DNA from: Symsagittifera roscoffensis
Taxonomy: Eukaryota > Xenacoelomorpha > Acoela > Convolutidae
Reading direction: 5' to 3'
NCBI RefSeq assembly: GCF_963678635.1
Contig: NC_087062.1
Span: forward strand, 53,146,473 to 53,210,472
Length of the DNA stretch: 64,000 nucleotides
Under the pieces are notes generated by a model, which was given only the letters and a program-made list of their open reading frames with translations, did no database searches and was not told where the DNA came from. The translations under genes and the position numbers were made by a program. This document shows, one piece after another, positions 15,801-27,800 of the stretch (position 1 is its first letter; every line of letters starts with the position of its first letter).

Positions 15801-18800
15801 ACTACTCTAGATTCTCTTCTGAAAGCCTGTAAAGCTAGCGAAACCAAAGGATTCTTCCCTTATTCCACGAGAAGACATGACCGGTGGGCCTTCCATTGTG
15901 TTCACTGGAGAAGCTGTAGTTGGTGAAACATACATCAAAAATTCATCAAATATACGAAAATCGATCGATGGCATTGATGCAAGTCAGCTTGACCTTTCTC
16001 AATGTGTCAAGATAAGCCAACAGAGTTGTACACGAGATGGGAGTTTGACACCGATATGCAGTAGTTTAAAGCTAGACATAACCGGTCTCGCAACTTTGAG
16101 AATATGGTCATGTCTTTCTACCGGGAAATAAGACCAGATTGCAAAATTGAGAGCTTTTTCACATCCGGAACACAGCAGAAACTTGACTGTTTTAATGTGA
16201 ACGGTTATACCGATCACTTTAAAACGGTATTCGAAGCAATGGAATGTTACTACCACTTCTGTTCCTGTCAGGAAGCTTGTCCCTCTTTAACAGATCAGGA
16301 CATTGAACGAGGTAATAAGAAGAGAGAGAGAGAAAGTTGGATGATCTGAGATGGGAATACATAAAAAAGGAAGACTACAAACTTGAAGAAATGTGGGAGT
16401 GTGAGTGGTGGGAAAAATTCAAAACCCATGAATAGATCAAAAATCATGTCAGATCCCATTTTCCTTGTCAGATCCCCCCACAAAAAAACCTCTTTCTACA
16501 GATTCCTTTCGGACAAAAATAAAAAATGGATCTCTTTTTGACTATGTTCAGTGTGATTTAGTTATTCCAGACAAACTAAAATCAAAATTTGCCATCTTTT
16601 CTCCATATTTCAAAAACACTGAAGTGGGAAGAAACGATATTGGACACTACATGAAGATTTATGCAATCGAGAACGAAATGTTAAAACATCCTCAGAGAAC
16701 GCTGATACCTAGTTTCAAGCTAGAAAATGGAACAGTTATAAATCCTCTCTTCTACTTTTATATTGAACTTGGATTGCAGTGCACCAAAAATTCTCGGAAA
16801 TGCTTCAAAAATTTCGTCCAGTCAGTGGTTGATGCTAGAAGAGTAGGAGATGAAAACCCTTTGTCATCAGGAGTTGTAGCAGAAACTATGAAGCTTTTAG
16901 GCAATTCCTCCTATGGATATCAGATCATAGATAGATCCAAACATACAATTACGAAGTATCTGAACAATGAAAAAACTCAAAAAGCAATTAATGAGCCATT
17001 GTTCAAAAGATTGAATACAGTTGAAAAAGACTTGTATGAGGAGGAGTTGTTGCAATCAACTATTGAACCCATCATCGTTGGATTTTTCATACTGCGGTAT
17101 GCGCAACTAAGAAAGTTGAACCTCTTCTATCACTTCTTTGACAAGTTCTGTGATGTAAACAATTTCGAAGAGTTGGAGATGGATACAGACTCAGTAAACT
17201 TGCTGAAGAAAACTTATATGACTGTATCCAACCAGAGAAAAGAGACATTTGGGAAAATTTTAGGGAAAATGACTGCAGAGACTCTTTCAATGCAGATGCA
17301 AAATCTAATTTCTTCCCTCGAACGTGTTGCAGTATCCATTAAAAACATAATAAATGGGAGCCGGAACTTTTCAAAGAGGAATTTAGATGTACGGAAATAC
17401 TATGACATATTGCTGCTATAACAACATGTCAGATAAAATCAAATTCAGCAGTAAAGGATTGAAAAAACGAGTTCTAGAAGATTCTGTAGACGGACCCTTG
17501 GACAAAGTACAAGTGCTCGATGAAGCAATCAACCTAACATATACAAATAAAAGAATCAGAACGGTTAACCATATGATGGCCACATATGAGCAAACAAAGA
17601 CAGGAATTAGTTATTTTTATCCAAAAAGTCAAGTTCAAGATGTTGGAATTCATACAAAACCATTGAACTTATGAGAACTGATGCAAAGTAATAAATTTAT
17701 AACAAGTGATGCAATGTATTAAGCTTTTGTACGATGCAGTATTTTCTGGGTGTTTTATAGTAAAGTTGCGGTAAACTTCAAAGACGATGCAGTGATTTAT
17801 AAGCTCTTTGTAAATTAATTTTTTTCTCAAAAAATTGACTTTTTTCGAAGTTTCAGTAGGTTTCGGCATAGTTCAGGTAGATAGAGCACTATTTTAAAAA
17901 GCCCAAAACTCTTACCACTGACTTACCATGAACCAAAAAAACTAATTACATGACCTTCATTCCACAACCTGCACGTAATTAACTATTGATATTCACCAAT
18001 TAGATAACGCGCGCCGAAATGTTTGCGAAAAAACAAGACATTTCCGCAGAAAATCCAAAAAAAAATCGTTTTTCTTACCATACCAATTCTATTCCTTATC
18101 TTAATATCTAATACATTGTAGGCTCTATTCCCTATCTTAATACATAGCTTGAAGATCGGATGCTCTATTCCCTATCTTAATACATAGGAGTCTTCATGGA
18201 CCCACCCCCCCCCCCCTCCCTTTAGCTCCAACATCTACTACTCAAGCGAAAAAAAAAGAACAGAAAAAACCGAAAAACTTGTTGTCATGATGAACTATAA
18301 TTTCTATGAAGATTTTAAGCATTTTTTGCGATCCAGAAGAGAGTGCGAAAATACGTTTTGATTGAAATGACTCACAAATAGGTCACCAAGTTGATAAAAT
18401 ATATGCCGAAATCAATTGGGCAGAAAAAAGTGTTAACAAAAACAAAAAATTAAATTAAGTCACTTTTTAAATTAACAAATTACATAAAAGAATTAAAAAC
18501 ACTTTCAATTACAAAAAATAGCTTACAGCACAAACAAAGTAATAAATGTGGAAACTGAGCCAACAAAACATTAGCAGACAATCTATAGGCCGATGAATTT
18601 TTTGATACTAAATATTTAAGAAAAAAACAGGCGCTGACCGGTTTCTTCTGACCGGCTGACAGGCGCTGTTGAAACTTCAACATTTTGAGCATGTTTGCTG
18701 CAGAATTAAATGCAGCACAAATGATAACGGAAGAAAGGATTTAGTGATTTTGTTAAACTACTTAATAACCGAAAAAAGCCTATATTCCGATTAGGTAACG

Positions 18801-21800
18801 CTTGCTAATCGAGCGTAATAACTGCTTTCTTGGAACTGAAAAAATGATTTAAAAACAGATGCGAAGTTGTTGCACTTCGCATACACAAGCAAAAAGATAA
18901 CGCTACCGGGAAAAACCGAATAAGTAAGACTTCGAGTCTTCTTAAAATGAGTCTACATAAAAATTTCTTAAGTGACGCACGCTAATTATGAGTCTACATA
19001 ATTTCGGAGCGACGCAAGCAAATTATGACGCATTAGCAGTACCACTCAGTTTGAAAAAAAAAAATTACTAACTAACATGCCTGAATTTATAGGCCGGACG
19101 CATTTTAGCTAGCATACGAAAGTTCATTAAAAACATCCGACCCCACCCAGGTTCGAAGCCTCTTTTATTTTGTTGGGGGGTCTCCATCCCTCCCTCTACG
19201 CTACAGATCCATGATACCTTGAAGCTGACGTCCTATTTGTAATGTAATAGTATGTGATAACATCCTTAGCATTGGCTGTACTTAATAGCTGGTTATTGGC
19301 CAAAATTAACACTTTCAAAATGAACACAATTTTCGCTACAATATTTGCGTCCCACCAATATTTGCGACTTAGGTTGAAAAAAAGAGAGTTCATACTACAC
19401 CACAACCTTTTTTCTCCGAGTTTTTGCGATCTGATAAACAATTTCAACATTAATCACAATTTCAGATCACAAATCACAATTTCAGAACATTAATGCTCAA
19501 TTGAAAGCTTTCTTTAAGCTCACAGAATGGTGTATCAAAAAAGCCAAAGATTAACTCTCCAAAAAGTCTTGGGCCCGATTACCTACATCACACCATGACT
19601 ACATCAAAAACATTTCCAAGTTTCAAGAAAATTGCTTTAATCGGAAACTAAGCCGAAAAATTTAAGCGCGCAAACGAATTTAAGCACACAATCGAAAAAC
19701 AGGTCCGATTTAGATTCGAACCCTCGCCTTGGAGCACCAGGCTTGGTTCTCTCGGCTACACAGGCAGCATCAGACCCAGAACTTAAAATGATTATGAGCC
19801 AAACTATCAAGTTATTCATTGATCCGCAAAACTTGATAATATACAATTATTGCAAGATATACAATTATTAGCAAAATTTCCGGAAAAATTCAAGATATAC
19901 AATTATTTGCAAAATTTCAAGATGTACAATTATTGATACCAAATGCAAAATCACCCCAGCATCGTCTGCGTTAAGTAAGCAGAATCGGTCGCTTCAATTG
20001 GAACACATAATGAAACAAAAACGAGTAAATAACGAAGAAAATTGATAAAATTTGCAACACTAAAACAAATATTATATTACAAATAGGTGACATTAGGCGG
20101 AGGTGCCACATTTCATGAATTGTATCGTAGAGCCAAAGAAGAAGAAAAATTACACAAAGGATGCAATTAAAATGCCAATTCTTGGAAATATACAAACAGT
20201 ACAACAAAATGAGCACTTTCACGGCTGAGGAGAGAATCTGCACATGTGTAAAAAAAAACATAGCCAACAGACAGTTGCTAACGAGCCGATGAACGCAAGT
20301 AAACAGAAAAAATTACTGACTTGAATTTGAAAACTTTTCGAAAGCTCTTTGAATTTATAGAACAAAATAGAATTGACTTTTTCAAAAAAATTTCAATTGG
20401 AGAAAATTGGATTTATAAATAAAATTTTTGTTTCGCTGGGAAATCTAATAACTAAATTCCATTTTCGAAAAAAGAAGTCGATCACGTTTTTCGTAATCTT
20501 AACATTTTCAATGTTCGATAGTGGAGTTCGCCTTCCTTTCAACAAAGAAAATGAACCTAAAAAGAAATCAAAAAACAAACCGCGAAAAAGTTAATTTGAG
20601 TCTAAAGAAATTTAAAGACCTCTTGAAAAAAAACGAAAAATAATAATCGCGACTTATATAAGAGTCTGAATTACGTTCACCGACTCTTAAGAATTGAGTC
20701 AAATTTTTGATTATTTTTGCTGTGATAACAAAACATGAATTTCAATATCCACAGACACTGTTAAATAGACTTAAATCTATCTTTTCAACCGCTTTAAACC
20801 AACTGAGAATCAAAGAACTTACAAAAACGGATGAAAAAAGCAATATCTAGAACCAAAACTTGCATCTTAACAAATTTTACACAGACGCCAAGCTGCGCTT
20901 TACAAACACTGGCGAGAACACGACAAAAAGCAGCTCTTTAAAGTGAATTAATCAAATGAGAAATAAGCCTCGAATAAGTAAATATTCCGCTATGTGTCGG
21001 ATTCAATCCTGCAACCCAGAGATTTTGAGTCTCACACATTTACAGCTCAGTCACTGACACTTAACGATTCACAGACACCAGCCACAAAAAAGCAGTTAAC
21101 ACATGCTATGAAATTACCAATGCTACAGACCACTTTTATTTGCAAGTTAGGTTAGAAAAAAAGTTCGTACTAATACACTACGCTCGCTAGTGGAAAGAGA
21201 ACGCTAAACAACGATCGAAAAATTCAGAATGTTTTTGCTGAATTCGCCCCATCTTTAAAAATATTGCAATTTAGTAAATAATTCCAATTATAAACAGCCA
21301 ATAAATTTAGAATTACGATTAGAATTCAAAAATTGACAACTTTATGTTTAATGAAGTTTCAACTTCAAACACTAGCTTAGCGTGCATTGCTCTAAAACAG
21401 TAGCATTTTATGAAATGATAATGTCCACCTTTTAAAAACCGGAAGCTAAGCAGAAAAAAAACAGCCAACCGACAATGAAGGAAACCGCAAAATAAAAATG
21501 ATTGATTTATTGATTGATATTCAGAACTTTGAAAAATGTTCGAAAATAAGAAAACTTCTGAGTATCCGGTCAAGGCTCTTACGATTGCCAAATTGTTCAT
21601 AGCGTAAACCCATTTTAAGAAATCTGGATCAATAGTTAAATCTTATCCCGCTGGTAAAACTCAGAGTTAAATCGAGTTTCAAAACTAGAAGTAACTCATA
21701 CTTCTTCAGGATATTTTCGTGCAATTTCGCAGAAGCCCTATTAAGTGGATCAATGTAGATATAACGAGACCGGTGAGCAAAAATCGATTTATACGGCTGA

Positions 21801-24800
21801 AATTTTTACACAGAGGCGAAGTAACACTTCACATACGCAAGCAAAAATAGACCGATAACGCTACGGGGAAAAACGGAATGAGTAAAACTTTGAGTCTACA
21901 AAATTTCTAGAGTGACGCAAGCCAATTAAGACGAATTAGCAGTACCAGTCAATTTGAGGAAAAAAATTTACCAACTAACATGCCTCAATTTATAGAGCGG
22001 ACGCATTTAAACTAGTAAACGAAAATGTTCATCAAAAACATCAGACCCTGCCAAGTTCGAACCCTCTTATTTTAATGCTTGCCTTCTTCCCTAGCTCTAC
22101 GCTACAGATCCATGATGCCTTGAAGCTAACGTGCTATTTGTAATATAATAGTCTGTGTTAATATCCTTAGCATTGGTTGTACTTAATAGCTAGATCAAAA
22201 TGAACACTTTCAAAATGAACACATTTTGTCGCAACAATATTTGTGACTTAGGTTGGAAAAAAAAGGAGAAAAGTTCATAATATAACACAATCTTGTGTAA
22301 ACAGGAAAAAGTCTGGTACTCGGTTGCAATATACTTCATCTCGCAACTGCAGAAAAAACTGCAAGAAAAAAATAAAACTATTGTACAGGATTATTTTAAA
22401 AACACTTGACTGTCCACGATTTGCAAAATAAATAGTTTACCTGAGATTCTAGTTGCTTTGTGAACTTACCCTGATAAAAATCAACTTACTTTTCTCGCCG
22501 CACTCTTTGTCATCTTTTTCGCCACTTTCACCATGATCACTATCTTCATCATCCTCTTCCTCCTCTTCGTCACTCTCAGAAATCTCGTCTGGATTGAACT
22601 CATCATCGTCGTCCTCGTCATCGCCAAGTGCACTCAGCTCCTCCTTCATCTGCTGAGTCCTCTTGGCGAGGAACGACATGAAATCATTGTTCATCAGCGA
22701 GTTCAACAGTTCTCCCACACCTTCGCTTGACACACCTTCTCAAAAACAACGGTCACATTATCGATATTTTTAAGAAACTGGGTATCAGCAAGTATCAGTG
22801 AATTAACCCAAATATATGGATCAAGATTAAGATTAAACTGTTCTTTTTGACTTATCAGTGTGCCGCTGTTAACCCGATTTTAAAAAGTCTAAATTTACTT
22901 TGCCAGTTATAGTGCATGGTTCGGTATGCCGACATAAAAAACAAAGCTCTTGAAAACACCCCTCTTTCAATATTTCAAATGGCAACAATTGATACTGTTG
23001 ATTAAAAATGATTGTAAACCACAAATCATACCTTCGTCATCTTCATCTTCATCATCGTCAGCAACTCCGTTTTCGTGCTTTTCACCCTCTCCATGTTCCT
23101 CCTCCTCCTTCTCCTCCTCTTCTCCGTCTTCACTGTCTTCTTCCAAATCATCCAGCTGTGCCTCCTCGTTCTCTTCTTCTTCGTCGTCTTCTTCCTCTTC
23201 TTCGATCTCGTCCTGATCATCTATGATCTTCTGCAGCAGCTCCTGTCCTTCCTCCGAGATCACAAACTGGTCTAACTTCAAATACACATTCTTCAGCGCC
23301 TGCTCGTAGTCGCCACTCTTGAAACTGTCCTCGTTCATTAGGAACTGCACAAACTTGGAGGAGCACATCTGTGACACTTCGTGACCTGAAAAAAAATGGA
23401 AGGATAAAAATTTGGAAAAATTTTGATAGAACCCGATAGAAAAATTTGACAAAGAAGCGAATAAGAAAGAGTGAAAAACATTCAAAACAACGGCAATGTG
23501 GTGACAAGTTCGACACAAGTATGCGGGTTTTTGCCGGCCTTCTCATGGCTCTTCTTTCAAGATTCCGATTTCAAATTCGTCGTATCGAACTTTTTAGTGA
23601 CTGTTCCATGTATTCGTCAATGGCGTGATAAAGTTTTGGTAGAAACGGCGCGAGTGAGTCTGATAGTTTCCGGCTTAATATCTCTCTTCATGTCGTCAGG
23701 TTAAGGATTTGGGTGGTAATTTGCTCAGCTGTTTTCCCATGTTTAGAGATGACACTTTCGGCAATTGACTCCGAAGCGGTGTTTTGCGGTCTTGGGCGCC
23801 TTCGTTGGTTGCTTACCAAAGTTTTCCCATCTCTCGGATAAGCATTTTTCCAGTAAAAGAGAAAGGACGTTCTATTTTGTTTTTGGGGTGTTTTTCCAGC
23901 CTCCGAGGACTTCCCATTTGACTGTTCTTTTTATAGTATGCGGAGCACGTGGAGCAAGAGGCAACTTTTGTCAACGTGCCAGGGAATGGTTCCTAATCCC
24001 TAAGATTTTCCTAGCATCTTGCATATTCACGCCATGTTCCTACATCTGGATAAGTGGCGGCTTTTTCTTCGATCTTCGATCTCGGCTAAGATTGTTGTCG
24101 TCAGAGAAGAGTTACAGAGTCAGTTGAGCGGATTGTGCGAGACTGTTCGATTTTTCAAAATAGTTCGCGTTGGGACTGCCTCCAAGTTGGTATTTCGAGT
24201 GGATTCCAGGTTCTTTCGTTGGGCCACTCATCTTCATCTACTTTGCATGTCAGATAAAATTTACAATGGGAAAACAATTGGTTGAAGCCCCTTTCTATCA
24301 TGCCCAATTCTAAGAAAAACTAATAAAATTGTTTGTATATTGAACGTTAGAGCCAAAGATGCTATTCAAAATGAAATAATTGAGTTTGGTTAATATTCAA
24401 CAGAAAAATTGTTTTTTTTGATCTTGTAAAATCGAAATATTCAAAAACTACAAATTTAAGTCAAAATTCACGCAAGATACTAAAAATTCGCAATAAAGAC
24501 AAACGAAGAAGATAAAAAATGAAAGTATTTTAAAAAAACGAGTTATTGGCAGCAGAAATCTAATTTAAATTAAGTTATAATTTTTATCTATCGATTATGG
24601 TTATTTAAAAATCCTGTTTGCGTCGCAGGGGTCAAAATATAAATGACACTGTGCTGCAGTGCAAAAAAAGCGGTTGGAACTTGCGAGTTGATATTTCCTC
24701 ATGTTTTTTCTCAATTCTAGAAAGCTCAAAGAAGTTTCTTATATTTGCGCAAAACAGTTCACTTTCGCCTCCCGTAATGTTTTGAATACAACTTTTTCAG

Positions 24801-27800
24801 AGGATGTTTGCATCCTTTCATCTTTCATTGCTCTAAGTTTGGAGCCCAGATGTTCTTTGCTTACGCAAACTAGATTCCCTTAATTATCGTAGAACCATGT
24901 GATGTTTTGATCTTTTAAATTTATCAGCAACCTTACCAATTGTTTACACTGTACTTTTGCGTGACTTTCAGTTTACGTTAACAATTTCAAGATTAATAAT
25001 ATTTTCCGAGTTTCAATTCCTATTAAAGATGCAAAGATCTCCGCAAAGATGATCACAGAGGCGAAGCTGCGCTTCCCAAACACTTGCGAGAACAGGAACA
25101 AAAAGCAGCTCTATCAAGTGACATAAGAAAAGTAGAAATAAGCCTCGAATTCGCAAACACTCGAGGCTTAGCAAAAACTCTATTTAGCAAAAATCTGCTA
25201 TCTAGCAAATTTGAGTCTCACGCACTAACCACTCAGCTACGGATGCTTAAAATCCCCAAAAACTATCCACCAATACCGCAGCTACAAAAGCTAATAAATT
25301 TCCAATTTGATGCAGCAAAAGTAGCACCAAATACAATAAGAAACAATTTTGCATGTAATAAATCGCAAATCCTAAAGCCACATTATGGTGCTAGGGATTT
25401 TAGCAGACCGGTTTTTTAGCAGACTCAGAACAATTATGAAGTGTGATAGCTAACTTCAAACGTAGCATTGGCGATTTGCGACCGCTTGCTCCGCTGCGCT
25501 TCAATTCAACACGAGTGTTATTGTGCGCGTAAATCTTTGTTTAGCCGCTAATTTAGACTGCTGCGTTTTTGAAGTTGATACTTTTGTTGACATATCTTGA
25601 GATGAGTGACTTAATTAGGGAAGCATGGCCCCAGACTGAGTCTTTTTTAGTCTGTCAATCAATCATTTATCACTTTATTACGTTGGTCTGCTAAAAGACT
25701 CATTTTTCACTTTTTATGCTAAAAGATTGGTCTGCTAAACGATCGGTCCCCCCACATTTTGTATAAATTATGCATTTCAAAAAATTGCGAAATATAAAAC
25801 AACAATTTTTGAAATCGAGATTTTATTATTGTTCTTGTTTGAAATAAATAGCTTTCTTCGGTTCACTTGATGAATTAAAAATGCATCAACTCTGTAAACT
25901 CATAACTATTCGAATGTCAAAGCACATGCTATCAATAAGCTGTAAAGGTGCAACATATTGCCAATTATTTTGTATTGCCAATTTGAAGCAGCAAATATTG
26001 TTGCTTCAAGTCGCAACAATATTTGTGACTTAAGTTGGAAAAAAAGAAAGTTCGAACTATAACACTTTACTTCGCAAGTGTAAATAGGAATGGAAATTTG
26101 GAAAAAAAAAACATTGAACTTGATGGAGTGGCCGTATCACGAAGCTGATGATAAAACATACACAGAAGCGATTATGCGATGCATCCTATTTCAACCGAGT
26201 CTCAAAACTAGTCAATGATCTGCAATTTAAACTCGGCGTTGACGCTGTTTCTCCTAATGATAGCCGACTACTTGAAGACTTGCACTATTGAGACATACAG
26301 CTTACAGAACACCTCTTGCACGCTCTGTGTTTCCTAAATTGAATTTCTTTATTTGTATTTATTCTTTTCGTAAATTACCCTTTACGGTAAATAAGCCTTA
26401 AACTACAACTACCAAAAAAATTCACGTATGCTCAACTGTTAAATTAATTCTTCGTAGAGGTGGCAGTTCGTTACCGTGTATCATAGGGGAAAGGGAGAAG
26501 TGAAGAGATCAATTGCCTGTAAAGAGACTGCAAAACTGCTATTAAAATGGAGAGGAATTTCTGCAAAATAAAAAAGGAATTTCAAACTGCTGGCAAAGGA
26601 CCGAAATTTCAAGGTACAAATATAGACCTAATATTTGTTGTTTTTGTAATAAAAAACAATCAAACTTGGCAAACTTTAAAACAAATCAAACTTTCGCAGA
26701 GGATGGCATATGGACGAAACTGGTTCTAGAAGTGCGAGATCAGAGAGGCGTGTTTAGAATAAAATAAAGGGCAGATACTTGCTGTCCGGATCTTGTTATC
26801 CCCCCTATTATCCCCCCTATTTCGATTTTCAGAAATTCAACTTTGGCTGCCCCATTTTCAATAGCTTAGAACAAGAAAATATATTTAAATAAAAAATTGT
26901 ATGTAGGTATTATATAAAAAGTGAGTAATACAAATACGAACGCGCGAAAATGAAAACCCAAATAATTTTTGACATTTTCGAATTGCATATTTTAAACACA
27001 AACGGTTGTCAAAAATGATAAATGCATAGGGGGGATAGTTAACAAGGTCAAAAAGTGGGAAATAGTTAACAAGATCTCTTGTCCTCCTGATCGTATAAAA
27101 GATCGCAATGTTTCAAGCATACCTCCATGGCCGTCAAACACACCGAACAAACTGCACTCCGGCACCTTTTCCAGCTCATCTGGCGGTAACTTCAAATCTT
27201 TGTTGTTCTGGATATGTTTTTTCAGTGCTGGTATACACAAGTGGGCATCCTAAAATAAAACACAATTTACAGAGAAAATTCTCTGTATAGCCACTCGGAT
27301 TGATTAGCAAAAGGCACTTTGAAAACATCTAATTAAAATGACCATTTTTTCACAGCCATTGAATTTGAAGACTAGCAACGTTTTGAATTTGAAGACGACT
27401 TTTTATGAGAGAAAATTAAATTCAGAAGTACACTAATTACGTAAAAAGTTCATCTTTAGAAGGAAACAAATTCGCCTGCCTCAAATAGTTCGTAACGTCA
27501 TGTCATATGTGCGTCATGAGTAACAAGACTTCAACTGATTACCTCTAGAACAGTGATTTATTACCACACTCCCATCCCGCCTTCGGAAATAAATCAAAAC
27601 TTATCAGTCTTGGGCGGTATTTTCTGAAGAGAACAAACTAACTTCAGTCTGCCTGCCAAAGAGGAAACTATCGAACATGATATAACTTTTATGGTCACAG
27701 CGCAAAATTGGTGACGACTGATGGAATTAAATGCGAAAGATTAAGTTTGAAATAGATCAAGTATGCTTGCTCAGACGACAATTCGTCGAAAGCAACAATT

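Larger units (their letters stand above)
4264..18083. mobile_element. Decayed Polinton/Maverick DNA transposon
   Basis: About 13.8 kb inside PPM1G intron 4. It is bounded by inverted repeats starting (A/G)GTATGGTAAGAAAAACG at 4264 and its complement ending at 18083. Content is typical of the group: a protein-primed type family-B DNA polymerase on the right plus strand, and a retroviral-like integrase, FtsK/HerA-type packaging ATPase, capsid proteins and a glycine/basic core-like protein on the left minus strand. Nearly every gene carries frameshifts or stops, so it is a fossil. I could not find the usual cysteine protease. No 6-bp target duplication is evident at the ends I chose, so the termini may be a few bases off. 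Confidence 0.9.

Noticed and set aside
19700-19775. Functional tRNA gene
   Set aside because: A and B boxes are present but I cannot fold an acceptor stem or a complete cloverleaf, and similar heads recur with SINE-like tails.
22950-23275. Plus-strand Ser/Pro/Leu-rich ORFs of 60-88 codons
   Set aside because: They are the reverse of the Glu/Asp-coding GAN repeats of PPM1G exon 3, which is supported by splice sites and homology.
25084-25419. 111-codon plus-strand ORF
   Set aside because: Begins inside repeat Sb and reads through its conserved non-coding words and tRNA-like head.
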